A stretch of 64,000 bases of DNA, taken from positions 496,001-560,000 of the forward strand of contig NZ_AKNV01000006.1 of the NCBI RefSeq assembly GCF_000274605.1. The letters run 5' to 3'. Below the pieces are notes generated by a model. The model ran no database searches, was not told the DNA's origin, and saw nothing but the letters and a program-made list of their open reading frames with translations. Shown here one piece after another: positions 9,781-17,729 of this stretch; the first letter of the stretch is position 1; each line of letters opens with the position of its first letter. The DNA comes from Helicobacter pylori NQ4053 (lineage in GTDB: Bacteria > Campylobacterota > Campylobacteria > Campylobacterales > Helicobacteraceae). Position numbers and translations under genes: made by a program.

Positions 9781-10239
9781 TTATCTCTTAAAGTTAAAAG
9801 TCCAAGCGCCTTTGTCGGTTTTGACTCCAACTTCTATGAGATTTTGACACTTATAATGCGCTGTGAAACTTTCTCCAAATTTAAGGGTTTGAGGTTCCAT
9901 CATCACACCCTTTTGCTCTAATTGAGAGAATTTATTCCGCATGCCTGCTAACGGTTTATTATCTTGAAAATACCAGTAATACCAGTACGCATTTGCTTTA
10001 TCTTTAAAGTCTTGCACAGAAATTGATCGATCATATGCTTGAGAAAATCTGACGACACAATTACCCCGATTAAGCTTCACGCCTTGAATAGTAACGCTAT
10101 CTGCTTTGGAGCTGATTTGAAACTCACTCTCACTATTCGCAATCATCCCAATCGGCGATTCACCGCCACTCCCACAGCCCACTAAATACAGCACCAAACA
10201 GCTCGCGCCCAGTAATTTTTGATAAGTTTCTAAAAGCAT
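9781..10239 (-). CDS. Putative lipoprotein of unknown function
   Basis: 152 residues. The N terminus has a hydrophobic segment followed by LYLVGCGSGG, a good lipobox with cysteine near residue 22, so the mature protein is probably lipid-anchored in the envelope. The remainder is a compact domain of about 125 residues containing NRGNCVVRFSQAYDRS and YYWYFQDNKP, with two further cysteines (GNC and YKC) that might form a disulfide. I do not recognise the family. It lies 8 bases downstream of the TIR-domain gene and could be co-transcribed with it. Confidence 0.75.
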   Translation of the reverse strand: MLLETYQKLLGASCLVLYLVGCGSGGESPIGMIANSESEFQISSKADSVTIQGVKLNRGNCVVRFSQAYDRSISVQDFKDKANAYWYYWYFQDNKPLAGMRNKFSQLEQKGVMMEPQTLKFGESFTAHYKCQNLIEVGVKTDKGAWTFNFKR

Positions 10240-10247
10240 GCTTGTTC

Positions 10248-10957
10248 CTATGAATTGATTTGTTGCGATAGTTTGCTGAGGGTTATAGTCTCTAGATGTT
10301 TTAAAAATGGCGATATATCATGACTAACTTGAAAGCTCTCCATCATTATAGTTAAGCGACTCTCGCTGCTAATAGAATGAGCGATTCTTAATTCTTCATA
10401 AATCCATTCTGAATAAGTGATGCCTAATAGATCTTGATTAAGAGAAACACTATTCTTGCTTTGTAAAAACACGAAGTAAGGGCATTTTTTGATCATGTAT
10501 TCTAAAGACTTTTTGAGAATGAGCGTGAAAGCGTCTTCAATCCCACTTATATCATCGTATTCTGCGTATTCTGCCAATTTGTTTAAGACATCGTCTTTAT
10601 AATCCCAAAAGAGCGAGTCTATAAACACTTTGTGTTTTGTTTTGCTTTCCAAATAGTCTTTAACCTTTAAAGCCTTATTTTTATCCGCATGCGAATGCGA
10701 TAGGAACACTTGAGCGTTTTTAGCTGCGGTTCGAACGGGCTAAAAAAGGCTTCTTTAATTTTATTGTGGTTTAAAATGATGTCATCGTTAGAATATGGAG
10801 CGTTTTTAATCAATTCATAAATCTTTTTGGCCGCTTCATTAACTTGACGGGCCTGGTTGTTAGAACAGCGTGTGCTGGATTTTAAAATACTTTGATTTTC
10901 ACTACTATCTAAATCAACCCTAAAAGCTTTCGTGGTTTTTTTAATGTTTTCACTCAT
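10248..10957 (-). pseudogene. TIR-domain protein, interrupted by a one-base frameshift
   Basis: Two overlapping frames form one gene. The first (10667-10957, from ATG with AAAGG upstream) encodes about 80 residues of unknown helical sequence and runs into a wrong frame. The second (10248-10709) starts inside a domain with the TIR opening VFLSHSHADKNKAL and, further on, TYSEWIYEELRIAH, which matches the W-x-x-x-E-L motif whose glutamate is catalytic in NAD-cleaving TIR domains. Adding one A to the A5 run at 10717-10721 joins them into an exact 236-codon frame. Known TIR roles include NADase effectors and phage defence; the role here is unknown. As it stands the TIR half would need frameshifting or its own GTG start. 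Confidence 0.8.
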
Positions 10958-11106
10958 TCCAAACCTTTATAAATACGATTTTAAGTTCCCTTTAAAATCC
11001 TTTGATTATAGTAGACTTAGACTTAGCTTAAGAGTGCTTGAATTTTGGGGTGTTTGGGGTTGTTAGAATAACTAAAAACCACCGCTAAAAAAAGCCTTTT
11101 TGCAAA

Positions 11107-11132
11107 CAAAAAGGGCGTAAAAATTTACACCC
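11107..11132 (-). terminator. Rho-independent terminator
   Basis: On the minus strand GGGTGTAAA pairs with TTTACGCCC through nine base pairs (one G-T), followed by a run of T. It lies 29 bases after the stop codon of the 82-residue membrane-protein gene at 11161. A second hairpin using the neighbouring CTTTTTGC/GCAAACAAAAAG follows directly and may strengthen it. Confidence 0.75.
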
Positions 11133-11160
11133 TAAAAGCGCAAAAAACAACAAATGCAAT

Positions 11161-11409
11161 CTAAAAAACCTCTTCGCATGCCTTCTTGTCTTTATGGAGT
11201 AAGCATTCTTTTTGCAACTCAATAAAGCGCTTTTTCCTTTCTTCTTCAGTCATACCGCTAGGCTTTTCAATAGGGCGTGAAAGCTTTGAAGTGTGGGTAT
11301 TGAATTTGGGCGCATACCCTAGTTTATTGACTGCATAAAAGCCTAAAGCGGCGATTAAAATAAAAATCCAATCTGTTTTTCTGATCTTAGGGCAAAATTT
11401 ACACGCCAT
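11161..11409 (-). CDS. Small single-pass membrane protein of unknown function
   Basis: 82 residues. The N terminus contains MACKFCPKIRKTDW, with a CxxC pair, then one membrane helix (WIFILIAALGFYAVNKLGYA). A charged tail follows, ending LQKECLLHKDKKACEEVF with two more cysteines about ten residues apart. The tail, rich in E and K, suggests a short periplasmic helical hairpin if the N terminus is inside. It is divergent from sppA and has a clear terminator after it. Function unknown. Confidence 0.75.
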   Translation of the reverse strand: MACKFCPKIRKTDWIFILIAALGFYAVNKLGYAPKFNTHTSKLSRPIEKPSGMTEEERKKRFIELQKECLLHKDKKACEEVF

Positions 11410-11434
11410 GATTTAATCCTTAAAACATTTGAAG

Positions 11435-11440
11435 TATAAT
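11435..11440 (+). promoter_or_regulatory. -10 box for sppA-purU
   Basis: A perfect TATAAT preceded by GAAG, 40 bases upstream of the sppA ATG. It lies in the gap between the divergent genes at 11409 and 11480. No clear -35 box is seen, as is usual in this species. Confidence 0.7.
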
Positions 11441-11479
11441 ACACTCTTATGGTCAAATTTTTAAGTCTAGGAAAACCGC

Positions 11480-12358
11480 ATGTGGAGTTTCATTCAAAAA
11501 ATCTTTAAGGCTTTAATCATTATGCCTTTAGATTTTATCACGAAGTATTTCAAATCGTTTGTGCTGTTATTGATTGTGTTAGTCTTTTTTAGCGCTAAAG
11601 AAAGCGCGCCAAGCGAACCGCCCAATCTCGCTAAACTCTATTTAAATGGGGCGATTTTTAGCACCGATGATTTTGACAAAGAAGTGGATAAAATCCTAAA
11701 AACCCCTAGCATTAAGGGCGTTTTGCTTTTGATTGACTCTCCTGGTGGGGCGGTGTCAGCGAGCGTGGAATTGAGCGAAAAAATCGCTGATTTGAAGCAA
11801 AAAATGCCCGTTTTAGCGTATGCTAGGGGGGTTATGGCGAGCGGGAGCTATTATGCGGGCATGCAAGCGAGCGAAGTTTATGCCTCTAAAGCGAGTTTGA
11901 TAGGATCCATTGGGGTGATTTTTTCAGGCGCGAATGTGGAAAATTTGCTCAATAAAGTCGGCGTAGCCACTCAAGGCGTGCATGCGGGCGAATACAAAGA
12001 AATAGGCACTTTCACCAGAGCGTGGAAACCCAACGAAAAAGATTTTTTGCAAAATTTAGTCAATGAGCAATACCAAATGTTTGTGGATGATGTCGCTAAA
12101 GCCAGAAAATTAAACGCTAAGGATTATAAGGATTTTGCTGAAGGGAAGGTCTTTAGCGCTCAAAACGCTCTAAAATTAAAACTCATTGATAAAATCAGCA
12201 CGATCAAACAAGCCCAAGATCGCTTAATGGAATTGAGTAAGGTTAAAAAAGCTTATTGGCTAGAAAAAAGCCCTATGGAGCGCTTCATTGAAAAAGCCAC
12301 GCAATCAGCGAGTAGTATCATCACGCAAGCCTTTGGCTATCAATTATTGATGAGATGA
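11480..12358 (+). CDS. sppA: Signal peptide peptidase SppA, short 36K type
   Basis: 292 residues. An N-terminal membrane anchor (about residues 22-40) is followed by one S49 peptidase domain. Visible motifs are LLLIDSPGGAVSAS, ARGVMASGSYYAG (the serine of ASGSYY, about residue 120, is the expected nucleophile) and GSIGVIFSG. SppA cleaves leftover signal peptides in the inner membrane. It is the short single-domain type. The stop overlaps the purU start (ATGA), so the two are co-translated. Confidence 0.94.
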   Translation: MWSFIQKIFKALIIMPLDFITKYFKSFVLLLIVLVFFSAKESAPSEPPNLAKLYLNGAIFSTDDFDKEVDKILKTPSIKGVLLLIDSPGGAVSASVELSEKIADLKQKMPVLAYARGVMASGSYYAGMQASEVYASKASLIGSIGVIFSGANVENLLNKVGVATQGVHAGEYKEIGTFTRAWKPNEKDFLQNLVNEQYQMFVDDVAKARKLNAKDYKDFAEGKVFSAQNALKLKLIDKISTIKQAQDRLMELSKVKKAYWLEKSPMERFIEKATQSASSIITQAFGYQLLMR

Positions 12359-13242
12359 AGATGTTAGAATTTATTTTAAAAATTCAAGCTAGAGACTCTA
12401 AAGGCTTGGTGAGCGCAATAAGTAGTACTATCGCTAACAAGGGCTATAACATCGTCAAAAACGATGAATTTGTTGATCCCTTAAAACAGCGCTTTTTCAT
12501 GCGGCTAAAAATCCAAAAAGAAATGAAGCCCTTGAATACTGAAATTAAAGAGCAAGAAGAGCGATCCTTAAAAACCGCTCTTTTTAAAGCCTTAGAAAAC
12601 TTTAACGAGTTATTGATTGAAGTCATTTTAACGCATAAAAAAAACATCATTTTACTCGCTACTAAAGAGAGCCACTGCTTAGGGGATTTGCTTTTAAGGG
12701 TGTATGGGGGGGAATTGAACGCTCAAATTTTAGGCGTTATTTCCAACCACGAGATTTTACGCCCTTTAGTGGAAAAATTTGACATCCCTTATTTTTACGC
12801 GCCTTGTGTTGATCAAATTTTGCATGAAAAAGAAGTTTTAGCGATCATTAAAGACCTGGAATTAAAACACAAAGTGAGCGCGGATCTGCTCGTTTTAGCC
12901 AAATACATGCGTATTTTAAGCCATGATTTTACGAAGCGCTATGAAAATCAGATCTTAAATATCCATCATAGTTTCTTGCCCGCATTCATTGGGGCTAACC
13001 CTTACCAGCAAGCGTTTGAAAGGGGCGTGAAAGTCATTGGGGCCACGGCGCATTTTGTGAATGAAAGCCTTGATGCCGGGCCAATTATCATACAAGACAC
13101 TCTGCCCATTAACCACAATTACAGCGTGGAAAAAATGCGCCTAGCGGGTAAGGATATAGAAAAACTGGTTTTGGCTAGGGCTTTAAAACTGGTTTTAGAA
13201 GATCGGGTGTTTGTGCATGAAAACAAAACGGTGGTGTTTTGA
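12355..13242 (+). CDS. purU: Formyltetrahydrofolate deformylase
   Basis: 295 residues. An N-terminal ACT regulatory domain (about 1-85, LEFILKIQARDSKGLVSAIS) precedes a formyltransferase-fold domain with the signature HHSFLPAFIGANPYQQAF and GATAHFVNESLDAGPII. PurU hydrolyses 10-formyl-THF to formate and THF, supplying formate and balancing one-carbon pools. The first ATG overlaps sppA; a second ATG two codons on (MLEFILK) may be the true start. The MTase gene begins at the next base after the stop. Confidence 0.93.
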   Translation: MKMLEFILKIQARDSKGLVSAISSTIANKGYNIVKNDEFVDPLKQRFFMRLKIQKEMKPLNTEIKEQEERSLKTALFKALENFNELLIEVILTHKKNIILLATKESHCLGDLLLRVYGGELNAQILGVISNHEILRPLVEKFDIPYFYAPCVDQILHEKEVLAIIKDLELKHKVSADLLVLAKYMRILSHDFTKRYENQILNIHHSFLPAFIGANPYQQAFERGVKVIGATAHFVNESLDAGPIIIQDTLPINHNYSVEKMRLAGKDIEKLVLARALKLVLEDRVFVHENKTVVF

Positions 13243-14838
13243 ATGCTTTTAGATTTCAGTAACCTCAATGAAGAACCCCTAAAATCTAGCGTAGCCAAAG
13301 CCTTTTTTGAAAACTTTGACTTTAGCGGAGATAAAATTGATTTTATCATCACTTACAGCCATAAGAACAAAGGCAAGCCTTTATGGATTGAGCCGATTTT
13401 ATGGGCTGAGGGCAAAAAAGGTAAAAGCGAGCTTTTTAAGTCTTTAGCCCAACTCATTCTAACCATAGGTAAGCATAAGTTTTATACGCATTTCCCCCCA
13501 CCATATTTAGGGGCGTTTGATGCGTTTAGTTTTCTTTTTGTGGAATATCACAAACTGGATTTTATTTTTACACGAAGCGATATAGATTTTTCTGTAACTC
13601 CAAGCAACCATAACACCGAGAGTTTTAAACACCTACTCAATGAGCTTACCCCACTCTTAGAAAAAGAAGCTTTAATCTTTGATTATGAAACTCAAAATAA
13701 AGAACTCAAAGCCTTTATTAAAGATAATTTGCTCTATTCTAAACGCTCTAAAATTCCTGTAGATAAGAATAATTTCGTGCATGTGTATTTCAAATGGGTA
13801 GAACATGTTAAGCCTAGCATTTCTATTGAGTGGCAACAGGCTAAAAAACAAGGCATTTTAGACGCTGATTTTTACTTAGCGGATTTATTAAGCGAGAGTA
13901 ATGAGACCATTTTGGAAAGCCTTAACACCATTTTAAAAATCAATCATTACAAATTCAATAAGAAGTTAAATAATTTTGGGGCGTTTAATTTTGATGAAAC
14001 TTCATTTAACGACAAGCAAAAAGCCCACCAAACCTTTTGGAACATCTATGAACGACCACCTAAAAGAGAATTTTGGGACTACATCATAGAAAGGCGTGAT
14101 TTACTGGTTTCAAATGATATTAGAGAAAGAAAGGGGGCGTTTTTCACCCCTAAGATTTGGGTAGAAAAGAGTCAAGAATATTTAGCTAAAGCTTTGGGGC
14201 AAGATTATCAAGAGGATTATATCATTTGGGATTGCGCTGGGGGGACTGGGAATTTGCTTCGAGGTTTATTGAATAAAGCGAATTTGTATCTGTCCACTTT
14301 AGATCATAACGATGTGGCGATTATTAAAGATCTGGCTGCAAAAAACCACTTAAAACTACTAGAAAACCATGTTTTCCAATTTGACTTTTTAAACGATGAT
14401 TTTTATAGTGAAAAAGTGCCTAAAAGCCTACAAGAAATTTTAAAAGATAAAGAGAAGTTAAAAAAGCTCATCATTTACATCAACCCGCCTTATGCAGAAG
14501 CGGGCAACAAAGCTAAAATGAGCGGCACAGGCGAACACAAAGCCAAAGTCGCAAGAAACAACAAGACTCATGAAACCTATAAAGATTGTTTGGGGTCTGG
14601 GGCTAACGAACTTTTCGCTCAATTTTTCATGCGCATTTATAAGGAATTGGATGGTTGCATCATGGCGAGTTTTTCAAAGCTCAAATACCTTAATTCTAGC
14701 AATTTTAAAAAATTCAGAGAAGTCTTTAAAGCCAAATTTTTAGAGGGGTTTATGGTGCCTGCGGATAGCTTTGATAACGTGAAAGGGCAATTCCCCATCG
14801 GCTTTTTGGTGTGGGATACCGCTACCCCCCCCCCTTAA
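13243..14838 (+). CDS. Adenine methyltransferase (type IIG-like), N-terminal part; phase-OFF
   Basis: 531 residues as read, ending in TPPP and a stop at the C10 tract. Residues about 45-65 (WIEPILWAEGKKGK) have an ExK look that may belong to a nuclease domain. Around 299 is RKGAFFTP, around 330 the AdoMet motif DCAGGTGNLLRG, and near 415 the catalytic NPPY of N6-adenine methyltransferases. This order (possible nuclease, helical spacer, methyltransferase, recognition part) is that of type IIG or type I-like fused enzymes. With one more C the frame continues into 14835-15710 to give an 822-residue product. It begins one base after purU. Target sequence unknown. Confidence 0.8.
   Translation: MLLDFSNLNEEPLKSSVAKAFFENFDFSGDKIDFIITYSHKNKGKPLWIEPILWAEGKKGKSELFKSLAQLILTIGKHKFYTHFPPPYLGAFDAFSFLFVEYHKLDFIFTRSDIDFSVTPSNHNTESFKHLLNELTPLLEKEALIFDYETQNKELKAFIKDNLLYSKRSKIPVDKNNFVHVYFKWVEHVKPSISIEWQQAKKQGILDADFYLADLLSESNETILESLNTILKINHYKFNKKLNNFGAFNFDETSFNDKQKAHQTFWNIYERPPKREFWDYIIERRDLLVSNDIRERKGAFFTPKIWVEKSQEYLAKALGQDYQEDYIIWDCAGGTGNLLRGLLNKANLYLSTLDHNDVAIIKDLAAKNHLKLLENHVFQFDFLNDDFYSEKVPKSLQEILKDKEKLKKLIIYINPPYAEAGNKAKMSGTGEHKAKVARNNKTHETYKDCLGSGANELFAQFFMRIYKELDGCIMASFSKLKYLNSSNFKKFREVFKAKFLEGFMVPADSFDNVKGQFPIGFLVWDTATPPP
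14825..14834 (+). repeat. Poly-C tract (C10), phase-variation switch
   Basis: Ten consecutive C inside the methyltransferase gene. The upstream frame hits a stop directly after the tract. C11 (or C8) would restore a continuous frame into the downstream half. Slipped-strand mispairing at such tracts is an established switching mechanism in H. pylori. Confidence 0.9.
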
Positions 14839-15710
14839 AACCAACCAACGCGCTCAATTTGGAAGTGTTTGACTCGCTTGGCGAATTTTTGGGGTATAAA
14901 ACTTTTAAGCCGATAGTGGATAGGGTTAAGAGTATAAACGAGTGGTTTAAGATCTACAAAGATGAGCAGGATTATTTGGGTATTTTGGTTTATGATGCCC
15001 CTGATTTTTCTCACCAAAATACAAATTATTTACAAAATCATAAAGGCACAAGCCATTTACACTATGAAAATTTAACCCCCACAAACCTTCTCATCGGCGC
15101 AATCTACTTTTCCATCCGCCATTGCATCAAAGCCACATGGCAAAACGATAGGGATCAATTCTACGCCCCTTATGATGATACATGGCAAGACGATAGCGAG
15201 TTCAAAAACAATTGTTTGATTTTCATGCTTTTTCACACCCAAAACCGCATCACCACCGCTCAAGGGATCAATCATTTCATCCCCTTTAGCGAAACTGAAG
15301 TCAATGCCAAAGAAAGATATTCTAGCCATGCTTTATTAGACTTTTTAAAAGGCGAAATCAAAGAGCCTAAAAAGAGCGATAGCCTCTTTTTAAACGACAA
15401 AAAAGAAAACAAGCCCCTGAAATTCAGCCCGAGCGCTTCAAGGGTGTTTGACGCTGGCAGAGAGATTTATCGCTATTACCACTATTACCACAAACAAGAT
15501 TTCGCAAATCGCCCCTATAACGCCAACGCAAGCCTTTATGACATCAAGGAATTTTTTCAAGGCCGTAATGCGCAAGGCAAATTAAATTCACCCGCTAAAG
15601 CTAAAGATGAATATTACAAACAGCTTTACGCTAACTTGCAAGACGCCCTAAAAGATCTCGCCAAAGAAATACAGCCTAAAGTCTATGAATACGGGTTTTT
15701 AAGGGAGTAG
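14835..15710 (+). CDS. C-terminal half of the phase-variable methyltransferase
   Basis: About 291 codons open in the frame that follows the C10 tract. The protein begins LKPTNALNLEVFDSLGEFLG, then has an aromatic-rich region (CIKATWQNDRDQFYAPYDD) and ends PKVYEYGFLRE. No independent start with a good ribosome-binding site is seen, so it is probably made only as part of the ON protein. In fused enzymes of this type the C-terminal region carries the DNA-recognition domain; that role is inferred here from position alone. Confidence 0.7.
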   Translation, partial: LKPTNALNLEVFDSLGEFLGYKTFKPIVDRVKSINEWFKIYKDEQDYLGILVYDAPDFSHQNTNYLQNHKGTSHLHYENLTPTNLLIGAIYFSIRHCIKATWQNDRDQFYAPYDDTWQDDSEFKNNCLIFMLFHTQNRITTAQGINHFIPFSETEVNAKERYSSHALLDFLKGEIKEPKKSDSLFLNDKKENKPLKFSPSASRVFDAGREIYRYYHYYHKQDFANRPYNANASLYDIKEFFQGRNAQGKLNSPAKAKDEYYKQLYANLQDALKDLAKEIQPKVYEYGFLRE

Positions 15711-15884
15711 TTTTTAAGACAAATAATCAAAGAGTTAAAGCAAAGCGGTATTTTTTAAAAGCACTCTATGAGAGGATTTAGTTTTATAGAGGGGAGAATT
15801 ATTTCTATCCCCTTAAAAAAATAAGTTTTATACCAAAATGACCAACGCCCCAAAAGTCAAGGACAAACCCGCTTATAAAGGAAA

Positions 15885-15908
15885 CCCTTAAGCTTAAAAG
15901 CTTAAGGG
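15885..15908 (-). terminator. Perfect hairpin at the 3' side of the AapA3-type toxin mRNA
   Basis: CCCTTAAGCTT and AAGCTTAAGGG form an 11-bp perfect inverted repeat separated by two bases, 16 bases after the toxin stop codon. It would cap the 3' end of the toxin mRNA. In AapA mRNAs terminal structures make the full-length form stable and untranslated; this function is transferred from published work on the family. Confidence 0.6.
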
Positions 15909-15923
15909 AACGCTCTTAGAAAA

Positions 15924-16016
15924 TCAGCGTTTCACAGAAACGATCACTTTAAGCCCTAAAAAAGCAAACTCAAAGTATAATGTTTTCCAAGAGCGTTTGC
16001 CACTTTTGTGTTTCAT
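15924..16016 (-). CDS. aapA3: Type I toxin peptide AapA3
   Basis: 30 residues, starting [14 protein letters not shown], continuing with the hydrophobic stretch [12 protein letters not shown], and ending SVKR. From memory this matches AapA3, a small hydrophobic cationic peptide that targets the inner membrane of H. pylori and is toxic when expressed. AAGGAG lies about 9 bases before the ATG. A strong -10 box on the opposite strand sits inside the gene for the antisense RNA, and hairpins flank both ends, so the whole toxin-antitoxin module is recognisable and looks intact. Confidence 0.9.
15976..15981 (+). promoter_or_regulatory. -10 box of the IsoA3 antisense RNA
   Basis: TATAAT on the plus strand, inside the toxin reading frame and directed against it. 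It predicts antisense transcription from about 15988 across the toxin start codon and ribosome-binding site. Confidence 0.7.
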
Positions 16017-16067
16017 GGCATGCTCCTTTTGACATAGGATTTGCCCCATATCGCAACTATGGGGCGT
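15988..16067 (+). ncRNA. isoA3: IsoA3 antisense RNA (antitoxin)
   Basis: Predicted RNA of about 80 bases starting downstream of the TATAAT at 15976 and ending at the hairpin GCCCCATA/TATGGGGC (16043-16065). It is fully complementary to the 5' half of the toxin mRNA, covering its start codon and Shine-Dalgarno, so it can block translation and promote decay. Size and layout match the IsoA RNAs described for H. pylori. Both ends are inferred from promoter and hairpin positions. Confidence 0.75.
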
Positions 16068-16073
16068 GATGAG

Positions 16074-16079
16074 ATTCTA
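16074..16079 (-). promoter_or_regulatory. -10 box of the aapA3 mRNA
   Basis: TAGAAT on the minus strand. A start 6-8 bases downstream would give an mRNA whose first bases form the hairpin GCCCCATA/TATGGGGC (16043-16065), the 5' stem-loop expected in AapA mRNAs. Confidence 0.55.
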
Positions 16080-16340
16080 CAACAAACCCCTTTAAAACAC
16101 CCCTAGATCGCACCAAATACGCATGGCAAAGTTTTACGCCCCATTATGACTACTCAATGAATAAGCTTATCTTTATTGGATAGAAAACAGAGCCATTTGA
16201 TAACCATCAAAAGAGGGATTTTAAAAGTTTAAAAATCTAACGAAGTTAAAGGGTTGGTTTAAATGGATAAATTTACTAGATTAAAAGAAAGAGCTAAAAG
16301 CTAGGAGTAGCCCTAAGGCCGCCCCCACAAAACGCTCCAA
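16080..16340. other. Gap between the toxin locus and hpn2
   Basis: About 260 bases with no gene called. On the plus strand 16110-16190 can be read as a short fragment (AWQSFTPHYDY) faintly like the NDRDQFYAPYDD part of the preceding methyltransferase gene, too weak to call homologous. No promoter or terminator was recognised with confidence. Confidence 0.4.
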
Positions 16341-16601
16341 TCAATATTGTTGGTTTTGTTGTTGTGCTTTTTGTTGTTGTTGCTGGTGTGCTTGTTGTTG
16401 TTGCTGTTGTTGAGCTTGTTGCTCTGCTTGTTGTTCGGCGTGTTGCTCTGCTTGTTGTTCGGCGTGTTGCTGCGCATTATGATGGTGGTGTTCGCCGCCA
16501 TAGTAATGGTGGTGGTGTGCGTGGTGATGGTGGTGGTGTTGGCTGTTAGCCTGTTGTTGTTGCTGTTGTTGCGCTTGGTGTTGTTGTTCATGGTGTGCCA
16601 T
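16341..16601 (-). CDS. hpn2: Histidine- and glutamine-rich nickel-binding protein (Hpn-like)
   Basis: 86 residues beginning MAHHEQQHQAQQQQ. It has histidine clusters (QHHHHHHAHHHHYYGGEHHHH) in the middle and glutamine/alanine repeats (AEQQAEQHAEQQ, AQQQQQQQAH) to the end. It is the Hpn-like protein, a cytoplasmic nickel store important in urease-dependent gastric Helicobacter. The first residues, the YYGGEHHHH block and the 5' leader match hpn at 22041. The low-complexity repeats make its length variable among strains. Histidine-poor, Q-rich repeats distinguish it from Hpn. Confidence 0.95.
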   Translation of the reverse strand: MAHHEQQHQAQQQQQQQANSQHHHHHHAHHHHYYGGEHHHHNAQQHAEQQAEQHAEQQAEQQAQQQQQQQAHQQQQQKAQQQNQQY

Positions 16602-16653
16602 GATGACTCCTTTAATTGAAATTTAAATTCTAGCTCATTGGCTAGGATTTCAT

Positions 16654-16659
16654 TTTATA
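16654..16659 (-). promoter_or_regulatory. Candidate -10 box and duplicated leader of hpn2
   Basis: TATAAA on the minus strand, about 53 bases before the start codon. The leader after it contains TCCTAGCCAATGAGCTAGAA (hairpin CTAGC/GCTAG) and AAAGGAGTCATC before the ATG, nearly identical to the hpn leader. Conservation of the whole leader suggests shared regulation; nickel- or iron-dependent control by NikR or Fur is known for these genes, but no operator is identified here. Confidence 0.55.
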
Positions 16660-16832
16660 ATGCAAAATCTAACCAATTATTAACGAAAAAGATTTTAATA
16701 CTAATTTTTAATACGAGCGCCACGAGTGTTAATTGAAGCGTTCCTATTGTCAAAACTACCAACATCTTTGAATGAAAAAAGCTATAATAAAAAAGTTGCA
16801 TTAAAAAGGAAAGACAAATCCCCTTTTTAAGG

Positions 16833-16838
16833 TATAAT
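16833..16838 (+). promoter_or_regulatory. -10 box for rsmA-rnj operon
   Basis: TATAAT 26 bases upstream of the rsmA ATG, giving a very short leader containing GAGGAG. A second TATAAT stands at 16783-16788 and could be an alternative start. Confidence 0.65.
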
Positions 16839-16863
16839 ATGAGGAGTTTTAGAAGCGCTTCTT

Positions 16864-17679
16864 ATGGTAGTAGCTAAAAAGTCTTTAGGACAGCATTTTT
16901 TGACGGACGAGTCGTTTTTAGACAGAATTGTTAATGCTTTGCCTCCCTTAAATTCGTTAAGATTAATTGAAATCGGCGTGGGGTTAGGGGATTTGACTCT
17001 CAAGTTGTTGGATCGCTATCCCTTAAAGACTTATGAGATAGACAGCAATTTGTGCGAGAAAATGCGATCAAAACTAAAGGCACAAAAAAAGCCTTTTCAA
17101 TTAGAATTGGTGGAAAAAGATGCTCTTTTTTTAAAAGAAGAAGAGCCTTATTTTTTGATCTCTAATTTGCCTTATTATATCGCTACCAGGCTTGTTTTAA
17201 ACGCGCTCAAAGACCCTAAATGCAGGGGCTTATTGGTGATGACGCAAAAGGAAGTGGCGCTCAAATTTTGCGCTAAAGATTCACAGAACGCTTTAAGCGT
17301 TTTAGTGCACACGATAGGGAACGCTACCCTTTTGTTTGATGTGCCGCCTAGTGCGTTTAGTCCGCCTCCAAAGGTGTTTTCTAGCGTGTTTGAAGTGATC
17401 AAAGAGTCGCTGAAAGAAAAGGCGTTGGCTTCATTAGCCCAAGCACCATTTTTTGAAGAAGCCCTACAAAAAGGGTTTGAAACATTAGAAGATTTTTTGA
17501 AAGCTTGTTTCTCATCTCCCAGGAAGACGCTTTCAAACAATCTTAAAAAAAGCGTTTCTTATAAAGAAAAGCTTGATAAGGTGTTAGATTTTCTAGCGTT
17601 AGAAAGCCAACCAACAAGCGTGAGGGCGTCTGAGGTAAAAGATTATCTCAAGCTCTTAAATTACCTTTTAAAAGGCTAA
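16864..17679 (+). CDS. rsmA: 16S rRNA dimethyladenosine transferase
   Basis: 271 residues (RsmA, also called KsgA). Motifs: KKSLGQHFLTDESFLDRI at the start, IEIGVGLGDLTLKLL (AdoMet site) and SNLPYYIAT (catalytic NLPY). It dimethylates two adjacent adenosines near the 3' end of 16S rRNA, a late step of 30S assembly. It is followed after 50 bases by rnj, so an RNA-maturation operon is likely. Confidence 0.96.
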   Translation: MVVAKKSLGQHFLTDESFLDRIVNALPPLNSLRLIEIGVGLGDLTLKLLDRYPLKTYEIDSNLCEKMRSKLKAQKKPFQLELVEKDALFLKEEEPYFLISNLPYYIATRLVLNALKDPKCRGLLVMTQKEVALKFCAKDSQNALSVLVHTIGNATLLFDVPPSAFSPPPKVFSSVFEVIKESLKEKALASLAQAPFFEEALQKGFETLEDFLKACFSSPRKTLSNNLKKSVSYKEKLDKVLDFLALESQPTSVRASEVKDYLKLLNYLLKG

Positions 17680-17729
17680 TGCCTTTTTAAAAATTGAAAG
17701 ATAAAAATTGAAATAAAGGAATAATCGTT

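Noticed and set aside
16110-16190. Possible fragment of the methyltransferase gene (AWQSFTPHYDY)
   Set aside because: Similarity covers about ten residues with gaps and could be chance.
16313-16619. Other long frames over hpn2 on both strands
   Set aside because: They arise from the CAG/CAC-like repeats of hpn2; only the MAHHEQQ frame has the shared leader, ribosome-binding site and Hpn-type start.
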